Assembly: GCA_021829645.1 (NCBI GenBank)
Contig: JAKBPI010000002.1
Span: 1-64,000 of the forward strand
Length of the DNA stretch: 64,000 bases
Direction: 5' to 3'
DNA from: Actinomycetes bacterium
GTDB taxonomy: Bacteria > Actinomycetota > Acidimicrobiia > Acidimicrobiales > Bog-793
In this document: one piece after another, positions 37,637 through 47,062 of the stretch
How the letters are laid out: the number at the start of each line of letters is the position of its first letter
Numbering within the stretch: position 1 is the stretch's first letter
Translations under genes and position numbers: made by a program
The notes under the pieces: model-generated
Databases searched by the model: none
Seen by the model: only the letters and a program-made list of their open reading frames with translations
What the model was told of the DNA's origin: nothing

Positions 37637-39090
37637 ACCAAAGCCTTTATAAAATGACTTGAAGGCAACCAAAACGCAACAACTGTCAGTCCCAATAATG
37701 CAATGACGACAAAAAAGAAGGATAGGTATTCTATTCTTGTGAATCTTACGTTAACCCTGTGAGCAAAACTTTTTCCGGCCAAAAGTTCTATCAACGAGTG
37801 AGAAATTCCCAAAAATACCAGAGCCAACAGCAATACCGCAATGACAGCTGCAACTGCATGACCGGATTCAATTCCCCCAAAGACAATAAAAACTTCACTA
37901 ATGAATAGTGGCGAAGGCGGAATAGCTGCCAATGTACCAAGTGCGGTTCCCATGGCAACTCCCAAGGCAGGTGAGCTTCTGGCAATTCCGGATGCAGTGT
38001 GTCTATAGGCATTTGGCTCATGGCGAAACAGTGGTGTAGATGTATAAAACCCATATGATTTTGCAATAGCGTGTCCTAAAATGTGAATAACGACTCCAGC
38101 GATAGCAATCGGATTACCGAATCCGATACCAAGTGCCAGTATCCCCATATTTTCCAGACTGGAATACGCCAGCATTCTTTTCCAAGGAAGGGATTGCCAT
38201 AGAAACGGAATGGCTATGGCAATGGATAAAATTCCAAAAAGAATAAATATTCTTTGGGCACTTTGCCTGCCTATGATTGCTCCAAAGCCGATTTCGAATC
38301 GCCAAGCTACGATTAATACCGTAGGAAGTAAAGCCGCCGACAACATTCCGGATACCGGCGGCGGGGCTTCTGAATGCGCATCAGGCAACCAATTGTGCAC
38401 CGGAGCCCAACCGATTTTTGTTGCCAATCCGGAAGCAATGATGATGTAGATAATCATCGCCTCCTGATGCGAACCGGAAAAATCGTGCATCGCACTCCAA
38501 GTCATACCGTTTAAACCAAGTACGGGAATCTTTGATGCTAAAAGACTTATACCTAAAAGCGCCACGCCAAGGCCCATTGATGTAAGTATTAAATACTTCC
38601 AGCCTGCTTCAAGAGCACGTTTTTTGCCGCTAAATCCGACCAGCAATGCAGACATTGCAGTCGTAGCCTCAATTAACAGCCATGCAAACCCTATATTTGC
38701 AGCCATTGGAACCGCAAAAGTTATTGCCCAAAAAAGAAAAATTCCTATATAGTAAGCGCGTATTCTTCGATGTTCCCCAACTATCGAATCCTTTTGAGTT
38801 TTCATATATTGAAAAGATGCACCAACACTCAAAGCACCTATGATGGAGATAACTGCAATAGTGATTGCACTTCGATAGTCAAGAATAATCCACTTGTTAT
38901 CGAATTGTAAGCGTCTGTCTAATATAAGGAGTGATGACAATAAGATTCCAAAACAGCCGGTACCTATTCCCGCAATTTTAGAAAAGATGAGTATTTTTTG
39001 TTCTGAGAGAAAGCAAATTAACAATGCGCACAGTATAGGGCAACCAACAGTCGCTGCAGCCAGAATTTCTATAGAGCGGACATCAGTCAC
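37633..39090 (-). CDS. Proton-pumping antiporter-like subunit (HyfF/NuoN-M type)
   Basis: A 485-residue polytopic membrane protein of the Mrp/complex I proton-translocating family (Proton_antipo_M), with about 13-14 hydrophobic segments. WAPVHNWLPDAHSEAPPPVS is the family signature with the charged residues of the proton path. It starts with GTG, overlapping the HyfE-like gene by 8 bases, and ends in an ATGA overlap with the large-subunit gene. It corresponds to HyfF, or HycQ (Rv0086) in mycobacteria. Confidence 0.88.
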   Translation of the reverse strand: MTDVRSIEILAAATVGCPILCALLICFLSEQKILIFSKIAGIGTGCFGILLSSLLILDRRLQFDNKWIILDYRSAITIAVISIIGALSVGASFQYMKTQKDSIVGEHRRIRAYYIGIFLFWAITFAVPMAANIGFAWLLIEATTAMSALLVGFSGKKRALEAGWKYLILTSMGLGVALLGISLLASKIPVLGLNGMTWSAMHDFSGSHQEAMIIYIIIASGLATKIGWAPVHNWLPDAHSEAPPPVSGMLSAALLPTVLIVAWRFEIGFGAIIGRQSAQRIFILFGILSIAIAIPFLWQSLPWKRMLAYSSLENMGILALGIGFGNPIAIAGVVIHILGHAIAKSYGFYTSTPLFRHEPNAYRHTASGIARSSPALGVAMGTALGTLAAIPPSPLFISEVFIVFGGIESGHAVAAVIAVLLLALVFLGISHSLIELLAGKSFAHRVNVRFTRIEYLSFFFVVIALLGLTVVAFWLPSSHFIKALV

Positions 39091-39694
39091 GCAGACTCCT
39101 CAGTGCTCCGGCATTAGCAGTGCCAAATTCAGAAAATATGCGAAAATGAAAAGCACTTGCCACTAAAGACATGAGTATTAAATCTAAGGTGACTCCGATT
39201 TCAATAAATAAGGAGGAGCCTCCCGGTATCACCAAAGCCGATAAAGCCAAACCATTCTCTATAAGAACTATGCCCAGCACTTGCAAAAGTGTAGCTCGCC
39301 GAGTTATTACAGTAACGACCCCAAAGACCACTAATACCAGTACCGCTTTACTCGTATCAGGCGTTACTAGGGTAGTACTGCCAAATAACCAGATCAAAGC
39401 CAAACTCAATGAAATTGCAATTCCCGCACGACTCAGAGGTCCGATACTTGCTATGACCGGGGTAACTTCATGAGTACGCCTAATTAAATATATGTACAGG
39501 AAAGCAAGCCCAAAGGCTCTGAGAGCAAGAGCTCCTGCAATGATTAATCTATCGATTGAGTTGGCTTCGCTTATGGCGAAACCAACAAGTATTAATGCCT
39601 GAGCAGTAACTAAGCCAACGGCTACGGTTCTTCTCTTCACCATGACTTCAGCCAGTCCCAGTAAAATCATAAGCCAGATCACAAAACCGTTCAA
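39083..39694 (-). CDS. HyfE-like membrane subunit
   Basis: A 203-residue protein with about six membrane segments, matching HyfE/HycP (Rv0085) in size and operon position. The NuoK-like C-terminal half includes VLGIVLIENGLALSALVIPGG with the conserved membrane glutamate. It starts with TTG at 39694, overlapping the upstream TGA (TTGA), so translation is coupled. Confidence 0.82.
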   Translation of the reverse strand: MNGFVIWLMILLGLAEVMVKRRTVAVGLVTAQALILVGFAISEANSIDRLIIAGALALRAFGLAFLYIYLIRRTHEVTPVIASIGPLSRAGIAISLSLALIWLFGSTTLVTPDTSKAVLVLVVFGVVTVITRRATLLQVLGIVLIENGLALSALVIPGGSSLFIEIGVTLDLILMSLVASAFHFRIFSEFGTANAGALRSLRD

Positions 39695-40614
39695 CTCGGC
39701 ACCTTCAGAGCTAAAATTCCCATAAAAGCCAGGATCGTTCCCAAACCCAGAAAACGCGGAACATTAAGAAGCCTCATCTTGACTATCGTTGACTCAACAA
39801 TTGCTAATATTATGCAAATTGCTATTACTGTCAACGGTAAGCAGAGCAGCTGCAAATAAGCATTTTGAAAGTGTGGCAAAAATATTTCAGATAGCATCAC
39901 AAGCATTATCCAATGCTTGACTCCGCCGGACCATTGCAGCATGGCTAAGTCACGTCCGGCGTATTCCAATGTCATCCCCTCGTGGATCATTGTCAGCTCT
40001 AAGTGGGTATCAGGGTTGTCTACGGGCTGGTGCCCGGTTTCGGCGATGACTACTAAAGAAAATGCTGCCAGTGCTAATGAAGGGGCGGGTGATGACCAAA
40101 CGTGAAAAAGTGAAATGCGAGATATCATTACTTGCATATCGGTAGATCCGGCAACGAGTGCAGCCACGGACAATGAGATGAGCATGGCAGTTTCTGTAAA
40201 TATCGAAATTGTCAAATCTCGGCTTGCCGCCATCAAAGAAAAGCCATTACGCGTATCCCATGCAGCAAGCACCAGCGCCAGGCGTGATAAAGCAAGAACT
40301 CCTCCAAGAACGAATGCGTCATGCCCCACACCCCAATTGGGTCCTAAAGAACTAACCGGAACGACCAATACGGCCAGCCCCATGCTTGTCGCAACGACCG
40401 ACGGGGCGATGCGGTAAGTAAGGGTGCTATTTGAAACTGATACAGTCGACTTATTCCATAAGCGTCTTAAATCTCTATATGGCTGAAGTGAACCAGGCCC
40501 GACTCTTCCCTGAAGCTTTGCTTTGAGGCTTTGAATAAACCCGGGAATCAGCATAGAAGCAACCAAACCACCAAAGAGCTGTACGAGACCTGCAGTAATC
40601 GAGGTAAAGTGCAT
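39691..40614 (-). CDS. HyfC/HycD-like membrane anchor subunit (NuoH type)
   Basis: A 307-residue membrane protein of the NuoH/HycD family, which docks the hydrophilic arm to the membrane part. Characteristic motifs are KLQGRVGPGSLQPYRDL (about 34-50), ETGHQPVDNPDTHLELTMIH and the glutamate-rich loop next to it. The ATG overlaps the stop of the HyfB-like gene by one base (TAATG). Confidence 0.9.
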   Translation of the reverse strand: MHFTSITAGLVQLFGGLVASMLIPGFIQSLKAKLQGRVGPGSLQPYRDLRRLWNKSTVSVSNSTLTYRIAPSVVATSMGLAVLVVPVSSLGPNWGVGHDAFVLGGVLALSRLALVLAAWDTRNGFSLMAASRDLTISIFTETAMLISLSVAALVAGSTDMQVMISRISLFHVWSSPAPSLALAAFSLVVIAETGHQPVDNPDTHLELTMIHEGMTLEYAGRDLAMLQWSGGVKHWIMLVMLSEIFLPHFQNAYLQLLCLPLTVIAICIILAIVESTIVKMRLLNVPRFLGLGTILAFMGILALKVPS

Positions 40615-42557
40615 TATAAAATCCCCAACCTAAAAGCTATTAGCAGTACAAATATCAACCCTATAAGATAAGCGGCATAAGAACCAAGGCTTCCGCTCTG
40701 CACTCTTCTAATGATGGTGGCGACTTTCATAAACCAAGTACTGATAGGTGAATACAATTTTGATTCGATTAAATGAGGCACCTCTCCTTCGTATTCGATA
40801 CTCTGTGTGATGCCAAGTTCTTCAACCCGGGTAATTTTTCTGGTCGGCCTTATAATCGGTTCCAGGATCATTCTCGCAGGTTTTGTAAAACCTGAGCCCG
40901 ACCAGTAGAGTTTGCTTGTCAATTTTTGCCCACACAACCAGGTGGGTGCGGCTTTTGCCGACCTGTTTGACCTTAAAAGGAATAGTACAAAGGTCCCAGA
41001 AATCAATATTGCACCAAGGCAAAGAGGGGAGAGGGAGCCTGTGCCAGGAAGATTTAATACAAGTAGCGAAACTTTATTCGAAGACCACGGTGCTATTTGC
41101 ATTAGTCGACCAAAATATAATGCCGGAATTAACCCTAAAATAATACATAGTAAAGCAAGAAATAAGGTACTTATTCCCATGAGAAGGCTGTCTGAACTCT
41201 CTTTTTTGCGAGGGAACTGTTCCTTTCCGAGAAGTACTAAACCAATAACTTTTGTAAAACAAAAAAGTGCTAGGGTGACCGTAGCAGCCATTGCCACCAG
41301 TGAAATAGCTCCAATCGTGCCGTCGGCAAAATTCCCATATGTTGATACATGAATTAATGACTGAATCGTCAACCATTCGGATATAAAGCCGTTCAAAGGC
41401 GGTAAACCAGAAATTGCCATGACTCCGATGAAAAACGATACCCCAACGACCGGTAGTGAATGAACCAAGCCGCTGAGCCGGTCAATATGCAATTGTTTCG
41501 CGGTCTTTTCAAATGTCCCAGCCGATAGGAATAAGAGTGATTTAAAAATTGAGTGATTTATTATATGTAGTAGTGCTGCAGCCAGTGCTATCGCTGCCCA
41601 ATCATTTTTTCCGTGTGCGGTCAATGCCAAACTTGCTCCAAGTCCAAGAGTAATAATGCCCATATTCTCAATGGAGCTCAGTGCCAAGAGTTTTTTTAAC
41701 TGGCGTTCAAAAAGTGCATAAACAACTCCCCCTACTGCCGATACAGCACCCAAGGTCAGGACGACGATTCCTACCCAGACCGGTAATGGCCTACACCAGT
41801 AGACGAGTACCCGAATCAGTAAGTAGATCGGTATATTGATCATGACCCCACTCATCAGTGCCGACACCGGAGCGGGAGCTGCGGGATGTGCTCTGGGCAG
41901 CCAAACATGCATGGGCATAAGTCCGGCTTTAGTTCCCATTCCAATCAGTGAAGAGAGGACTATGGCAATTTGAATCGGAGAACCCTCATGTAAGTGAGTT
42001 CCTCCTCCCATGACACCATATTTAGCAAGCAGAATGACTGCAATCCAAGTGCCAACGCCTCCAATATGCGTGATAGCCACGTAAATAAAACCGGAACGCC
42101 TTACTGATTTATCATTACCATGCGCAATAAGGATAATGGAGGCAGGAATTATTGTCATCAGTTCCCAACCGCCCAGTAGCGTTATGGGATCTCGTGCACA
42201 TACAGTTCCGGCCAATATAATTATAAATGCAGCAGACAGACAGGCTATAACTCGATCCCGCTTTGAATCTGAATCCAGATAGCTGCCGGAGAATACAAGT
42301 ACCGGTATGGCTACAATTCCAAGTACTATTAAAAATAAACCACTAAGAGGATCTATGCCGAACTGTGGATGAAATTTATCTGTAAATTGAGCTCCGCTAT
42401 CTTCTCTGGAGGCAACTACAAAGATTCCGACAATGGTGAGCAGTAATGACCCAAAACTTTGTACGAAAAAGGCAAGCTTGAAGAGTTGCTTTACTAATAC
42501 AAGACCTCCGCCTATAAAAATTACAGCAAGGCTCAATAGCAGAATATCAAAGATCAT
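40614..42557 (-). CDS. HyfB-like proton-translocating subunit (NuoL type)
   Basis: A 647-residue polytopic protein with the Proton_antipo_M core (KAGLMPMHVWLPRAHPAAPA) and the long C-terminal helical extension of the NuoL/HyfB class. It corresponds to Rv0083 in mycobacteria. It begins with an ATGA overlap with the ArsR gene, so the regulator and the whole complex form one polycistron. Confidence 0.9.
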   Translation of the reverse strand: MIFDILLLSLAVIFIGGGLVLVKQLFKLAFFVQSFGSLLLTIVGIFVVASREDSGAQFTDKFHPQFGIDPLSGLFLIVLGIVAIPVLVFSGSYLDSDSKRDRVIACLSAAFIIILAGTVCARDPITLLGGWELMTIIPASIILIAHGNDKSVRRSGFIYVAITHIGGVGTWIAVILLAKYGVMGGGTHLHEGSPIQIAIVLSSLIGMGTKAGLMPMHVWLPRAHPAAPAPVSALMSGVMINIPIYLLIRVLVYWCRPLPVWVGIVVLTLGAVSAVGGVVYALFERQLKKLLALSSIENMGIITLGLGASLALTAHGKNDWAAIALAAALLHIINHSIFKSLLFLSAGTFEKTAKQLHIDRLSGLVHSLPVVGVSFFIGVMAISGLPPLNGFISEWLTIQSLIHVSTYGNFADGTIGAISLVAMAATVTLALFCFTKVIGLVLLGKEQFPRKKESSDSLLMGISTLFLALLCIILGLIPALYFGRLMQIAPWSSNKVSLLVLNLPGTGSLSPLCLGAILISGTFVLFLLRSNRSAKAAPTWLCGQKLTSKLYWSGSGFTKPARMILEPIIRPTRKITRVEELGITQSIEYEGEVPHLIESKLYSPISTWFMKVATIIRRVQSGSLGSYAAYLIGLIFVLLIAFRLGIL

Positions 42558-42898
42558 GTTGAACGAAGTTCACGTAGAATCGACTGCTGACTGATCAGTT
42601 GAGCTTCTACGATCGCCCTTCCGGCCTCCAAAAGACTGAATACTTTATCGCTTGTAATGTGATAGTAAATTGTAGTTCCATCTCTTCTGGATTCGACAAG
42701 TCCAACTTTTCTAAGCGCCGATAAATGTTGCGACGTTCCCCCGGAATCAAGACCCAATTCTTCTTGAACGGCTCCAACCGCTCGTTCGTCTTCTCGTAAG
42801 ATTTCCAGAATTCTCACTCGTGCCGGGTGTCCCAATACCTTGAATAGATTGGCTTTAGCAATATATACAGGCCGGATCTCTCGTTTAGCGCTATCCAT
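42554..42898 (-). CDS. ArsR-family regulator of the hydrogenase-like operon (Rv0081-like)
   Basis: A 114-residue winged-helix repressor (LGHPARVRILEILREDERAVG, then TSQHLSALRKVGLVESR as recognition region). It is the first gene of the operon and is coupled to hyfB by ATGA. The mycobacterial hydrogenase-like operon also begins with an ArsR regulator (Rv0081) that takes part in the hypoxia response. A -10 TATAAT lies 8 bases before the ATG, overlapped by an inverted repeat, so autoregulation with a nearly leaderless mRNA is likely. Confidence 0.88.
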   Translation of the reverse strand: MDSAKREIRPVYIAKANLFKVLGHPARVRILEILREDERAVGAVQEELGLDSGGTSQHLSALRKVGLVESRRDGTTIYYHITSDKVFSLLEAGRAIVEAQLISQQSILRELRST

Positions 42899-42905
42899 AA
42901 TGTTT

Positions 42906-42930
42906 ATTATATCTTAATATTATTGAAGAT
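42906..42930 (-). promoter_or_regulatory. Promoter -10 and candidate ArsR operator
   Basis: On the minus strand TATAAT occupies 42911-42906. The adjoining repeat ATCTT (42911-42915) ... AAGAT (42926-42930) forms an A/T-rich imperfect palindrome just upstream of the ArsR gene. No convincing -35 is seen, which fits an activated promoter. The remaining bases up to the tRNA at 43215 hold no gene I can support. Confidence 0.5.
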
Positions 42931-43214
42931 TTTAATTTATTGAGATTAGAGATGAGTTTTATGCCTCCTTAGAATTTTTAGGGGTATAAAAAGTGCTGTT
43001 TCGGATATGTCGGCATAAATGTGCTAGAGACTCAAATTGCTTCTCTATGGACAGCAGTCTCTAACCACGCAGTCCAATATGACTTTTGCCGAAACCTGTT
43101 TCATCTGGCCGAAAGGAATCAGAGGAAAGAGAGAGATAGGAAAAACGTTAACTTCTTGAATCTCTTACGACAAACCGGATCCGTTGAGGAGTTGATGTAT
43201 GTAATAGAAATATT

Positions 43215-43288
43215 TGGAGCGGGTGACGAGAATCGAACTCGCGTTCTCAGCTTGGGAAGCTGATGTTCTGCCTCTGAACTACACCCGC
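43215..43288 (-). tRNA. tRNA-Gly (anticodon CCC)
   Basis: On the minus strand the acceptor stem GCGGGTG pairs with CACCCGC, the anticodon stem is TCAGC/GCTGA with loop TTCCCAA (anticodon CCC), and the T loop is TTCGATT. The discriminator is T and the 3' CCA is encoded (43217-43215), unlike in the tRNA-Pro of this window. Its 3' end faces the hydrogenase and biosynthetic regions. Confidence 0.95.
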
Positions 43289-43375
43289 AAATTTTAATCC
43301 TTTTGGAGCAATACATACTATAGTTTATTTTGACTTCAAAACAAACGGACTAAAAATATTTATTTATGGAGAGCC

Positions 43376-43951
43376 ATGATTTGTTCCGATAAATCCATCA
43401 GGGAACTTGTTGCTTCCGGAGCAATTGTCATCGAGCCTTTTGACGACTCCTGTGTGCAGCCCTCTTCCGTGGACTTGCATATAGGCAACCACTTTAGGAT
43501 CTTTCGAAATCATACTCTGGAGGTTATTGATGTCAAGGAAAATCAGGAAGAGTTGACCGAGTTGGTGACGATGCCAGAAGATGTCGCTTTGGTGCTGCAC
43601 CCGGGGGAGTTTGTGTTGGGTGCAACTTCAGAGCGGGTGGCATTACCTGACAATATTGTGGGCAGACTGGAGGGAAAATCCAGTTTGGGAAGACTCGGGC
43701 TTTTGATTCACTCCACGGCCGGTTTTGTCGACCCCGGTTTTGACGGACACATTACTCTTGAACTCTCCAACGTGGCCAACCTCCCGATTAAGCTTTATCC
43801 CGGTATGAAAATAGGCCAGATCAGTTTTTTGATGATGACCACTCCGGCTGATACTGCTTATGGAGCCGGTGTTCTCGGTTCCAAATACCAAAACCAGGTA
43901 GGGCCCACCCCCAGTCGTTATTTTGAAAACTTTTCCAAAGACAAAGAATAA
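43376..43951 (+). CDS. dcd: dCTP deaminase, dUMP-forming type
   Basis: A 191-residue trimeric enzyme converting dCTP toward dUMP for thymidylate synthesis. Motifs include [11 protein letters not shown] (about 27-37), [35 protein letters not shown] with the catalytic glutamate, and the tail [11 protein letters not shown]. It closely follows the mycobacterial bifunctional sequence in length and motifs, so direct dUMP formation is likely. GGAGAG lies just before the ATG. Confidence 0.95.
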   Translation: MICSDKSIRELVASGAIVIEPFDDSCVQPSSVDLHIGNHFRIFRNHTLEVIDVKENQEELTELVTMPEDVALVLHPGEFVLGATSERVALPDNIVGRLEGKSSLGRLGLLIHSTAGFVDPGFDGHITLELSNVANLPIKLYPGMKIGQISFLMMTTPADTAYGAGVLGSKYQNQVGPTPSRYFENFSKDKE

Positions 43952-43972
43952 AACTTTATCTAATCTGGAATT

Positions 43973-45940
43973 TTAGAGCTGCTCCAAGGTAGGCTCCTGA
44001 CTTATGGAAGCTTCTTCTTGGGTAGCAAACTGTGTCATATACAGTTCTGCATACAGCCCGCCCAGTTTCAACAACTCTTCGTGACGTCCTGTTTCCACAA
44101 CCCTTCCCCCGTTGACGACTATGATCTTGTCGGCTTGCTTGATGGTGGAAAGCCTGTGGGCTATCACTATAGACGTTCTGTGTTCCAGTGCTTTTGAGAG
44201 AGCTTTTTGTACTGCCAACTCGGATTCTGAATCCAAGTGTGCCGTTGCTTCATCGAGTACCACCACATCCGGTGCTTTTAGCAGCAATCTGGCAAGGGCT
44301 ATTCTCTGCTTTTCGCCTCCCGAAAGGCGATACCCTCTGTCTCCGACCACGGTGTCGAGGCCCTCAGGTAGGCTTTGCACGAGATTGATAATCTGGGCAG
44401 CCTCTAAGGCTTTCAACATTTCTTCGTCTGTGGCGTCTTCTTTGGCGTAAGCAAGGTTTTCCCGGATGGTTTCGTGAAAGAGGTGGGCGTCTTGGGTGAC
44501 CACGCCCACTCTTTGGCGAACCGAAGACAGAGTGGCGTCTTTTAAGTCTGTGCCTGATATTGTGACGCTTCCGGAATCCGGGTCATAGAGGCGGGGAATC
44601 AGATGGGATATGGTTGTCTTACCTGCTCCGGACGGTCCCACCAAAGCCACCATCTGACCGGGTTCGGCAACGAAAGAGACGTCGTTGAGCACCTGATTGT
44701 TGGGAGTCTGATCTAAAGTTGCCACGGATTCAAGTGAAGCAAGCGAGACTTCGTCTGCTCGCGGGTAGTGAAAGTCTACGTGGGAGAACTCGACTTTTGC
44801 CGGTCCGGGCAAAATGTCCACGGCACCCGGCTTGTCTTTTACCATGGGTTCCAAGTCCAAGACTTCAAAAATTCTGTCAAAGGAGACAAGGGCTGTCATC
44901 AGGTCAATCTGTACGTTGGAAAGAGAGGTAAGAGGGGCGTAAAGCCTTGTGAGATAAGTGCCCAACGCCACGACGGTACCTATCTCCAAGATACTGTGTA
45001 CTGCCAATACGCCCCCCCAACCGTAAACTATGGCGGTGGCAAGAGAGGCCACCGTGAGAAGGGCAACCAAAAATGAGGCCGTATACATGGCCTGGCTTAC
45101 GCCGATGTCTCTTACCCGACCGGCTCTTCCGTTAAAAAGATGGGACTCTTTGGAGGGGTTGCCGAAGAGCATCATCAAAAGTGCTCCGGATACGTTGAAA
45201 CGCTCGGTCATGGTGTTGGTCATTTTGGCGTTCAGATTGTATGACTCTCTGGTGATGATCTGTATTTTTTTTCCTATCCATCTGGCCGGTATGATAAAGA
45301 GGGGGAGTAAGGCAACGGCTACCAGGGTAATTTCCCAGGACAAAGTAAACATGGCTGCCAGAATGATGATCACTGTGACGAAGTTGCCTATCACGGAGGA
45401 AAACAAATTGGTAAATGCGGATTGTGCATCCAGGATGTCGTTGTTCAGTCTCGACACCAACGCCCCTGTCTGTGTACGGGTAAAAAACGCTAAAGGCATT
45501 CTCTGGATATGGGCAAAGACTTTACTGCGCATATCGTAGATCAGTCCTTCCCCGACTACAGCGGAGACGTATCTCTGCCATAGGGTCAGTCCCGCACTCA
45601 CTATTGCCAGAACACCGGCTACTATTGCCCATCCGATGATGACACGGGAGTCATGACGGGCGATGCCGTCGTCGATGATCGCCCGATAGATCAAAGGACT
45701 GGCGGCACTGGCAACAGCGCTCAGAATAATCAGGAATAGATAGAGGGAGAGTATTTTTGTATAGGGTTTACCGAAGTTGACGATACGCTTTACCGTTCCT
45801 TTGGGAACCTGACTGTTTTTTACCGAGTCATCGCGACGAAAAGTACGCATCATTTGCCAGGCGCCCAGCTGCCCGCCGCCTCCGCCCATGCCCCCTACGC
45901 CACCAAGGCCTCCCATGTTGGCCATTCCTCTTGCCATCAC
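43973..45940 (-). CDS. ABC multidrug/lipid exporter, fused membrane and ATPase domains
   Basis: A 655-residue half-transporter of the MsbA/LmrA type that works as a dimer. The N-terminus has a Gly-Met-rich stretch (about 5-30). The six-helix ABC membrane domain lies at about 60-360, followed by the nucleotide-binding domain with Walker A GPSGAGKTT, signature LSGGEKQR, Walker B VVVLDEATAHLD and the switch His (IVIAHRLST). The substrate cannot be deduced. It converges on dcd with a 21-base gap and no clear terminator. Confidence 0.92.
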   Translation of the reverse strand: MMARGMANMGGLGGVGGMGGGGGQLGAWQMMRTFRRDDSVKNSQVPKGTVKRIVNFGKPYTKILSLYLFLIILSAVASAASPLIYRAIIDDGIARHDSRVIIGWAIVAGVLAIVSAGLTLWQRYVSAVVGEGLIYDMRSKVFAHIQRMPLAFFTRTQTGALVSRLNNDILDAQSAFTNLFSSVIGNFVTVIIILAAMFTLSWEITLVAVALLPLFIIPARWIGKKIQIITRESYNLNAKMTNTMTERFNVSGALLMMLFGNPSKESHLFNGRAGRVRDIGVSQAMYTASFLVALLTVASLATAIVYGWGGVLAVHSILEIGTVVALGTYLTRLYAPLTSLSNVQIDLMTALVSFDRIFEVLDLEPMVKDKPGAVDILPGPAKVEFSHVDFHYPRADEVSLASLESVATLDQTPNNQVLNDVSFVAEPGQMVALVGPSGAGKTTISHLIPRLYDPDSGSVTISGTDLKDATLSSVRQRVGVVTQDAHLFHETIRENLAYAKEDATDEEMLKALEAAQIINLVQSLPEGLDTVVGDRGYRLSGGEKQRIALARLLLKAPDVVVLDEATAHLDSESELAVQKALSKALEHRTSIVIAHRLSTIKQADKIIVVNGGRVVETGRHEELLKLGGLYAELYMTQFATQEEASISQEPTLEQL

Positions 45941-46079
45941 AACTCCCGTAATCGTCTTTGTGAACTATTTTAGCTTAACTAAAAATTTCTTATGCATCCA
46001 AGTTTAAATCCCTACGCGGGTACTGCAAAACAAAGTTTTCATCCGCCGGATAAGCCTTTATTTGCGCTAGCCTTGGTGT

Positions 46080-46895
46080 ATGGCAGCCGATGCGCTCTAT
46101 AATCAATCCATACCGAGGCCCAAAGATCACTACGTGCGGGTAGTTCCCAAATGGACAGGGCATCTATATGAACTAAAGAAACATCTTGACACAGATATGC
46201 TGTTGAGAGTGTCGGACAAACTGACTTCCGATGTGAAGTCCGCTTCTTGGAGAGCCCAAGACGAGGGTAACACCATTTTAGTTGACGACAACTCTTATGC
46301 CGTAGTCGTGCCGCTGGTACTGATTGATGAAGAAATCTTTATAGTACTTACCAAACGGGCCGGGCACATGGAAGCCGATCCGGGACACGTGGCTTTCCCC
46401 GGTGGAAAACTGGAATCAGGGGAAAATTTTCTTGCTGCGGCACTGCGTGAAACATACGAAGAGATCGGTTTAGATAGAAAAGACATAGAGAGAACGGCTT
46501 TTCTCGGTGTTTTTGAGCGCCCTCTTTCTGAGGCACAAAGGAATCCGTCCGGTAGCACCTCCAAACGTACTCCTGACACGGCATTTATCGAAGACAATTC
46601 CCGCTTATCCGTACACGGCAAGCAAACGATAGCGGCTTTTATGACGTTGTTGAAATGTCTCCCCGATTTTAAACCGAACCTGAGTGAAGTAGAGAAAATC
46701 TTTTTGTTGCCGCTGGCCGATTTGCTGGAAGAAGACCTGGCTTGGGATGAAATCTGGTCTTGGCCGGATGGAAGCAAGTCAGAAATCCATTTTTTTTCAG
46801 AACCAAAGGTCCTCGGGCGGGATCTAATTTGGGGTCTGACAGCCAGAATCGTAACCGAGTTGCTAGCCGTTTTGGTCGACTGTCTGGAGGTATAG
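46080..46895 (+). CDS. Nudix hydrolase, CoA pyrophosphatase-like
   Basis: A 271-residue Nudix protein. The segment VLTKRAGHMEADPGHVAFPG resembles the motif before the Nudix box that marks CoA pyrophosphatases (NudL/PCD1 type), and the box itself follows with GKLESGE and RETYEEIG. The expected reaction is cleavage of CoA to 3',5'-ADP and phosphopantetheine. The ATG at 46080 has no clear ribosome-binding site; a GTG three bases upstream is out of use here. The extended N- and C-termini make it longer than the typical 190-220 residues. Confidence 0.85.
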   Translation: MAADALYNQSIPRPKDHYVRVVPKWTGHLYELKKHLDTDMLLRVSDKLTSDVKSASWRAQDEGNTILVDDNSYAVVVPLVLIDEEIFIVLTKRAGHMEADPGHVAFPGGKLESGENFLAAALRETYEEIGLDRKDIERTAFLGVFERPLSEAQRNPSGSTSKRTPDTAFIEDNSRLSVHGKQTIAAFMTLLKCLPDFKPNLSEVEKIFLLPLADLLEEDLAWDEIWSWPDGSKSEIHFFSEPKVLGRDLIWGLTARIVTELLAVLVDCLEV

Positions 46896-47062
46896 CAGCT
46901 ACTTTTGTCCTGTTCTCTGTCTTGACAAAAAGTGCAGGACTGTATTTTAAGATACTGTTAGGGCACCAAAATCGACGGAAAGTCTAAGATTGCCCCGGAT
47001 AAAGGTATTATCATGTGAAATGAAATACGCAGCTTGTCCACATATCAAAGCGGGTTGATCTT

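Noticed and set aside
43021..43263. 80-codon plus-strand open frame
   Set aside because: It crosses the tRNA-Gly; the apparent peptide end is translated tRNA antisense.
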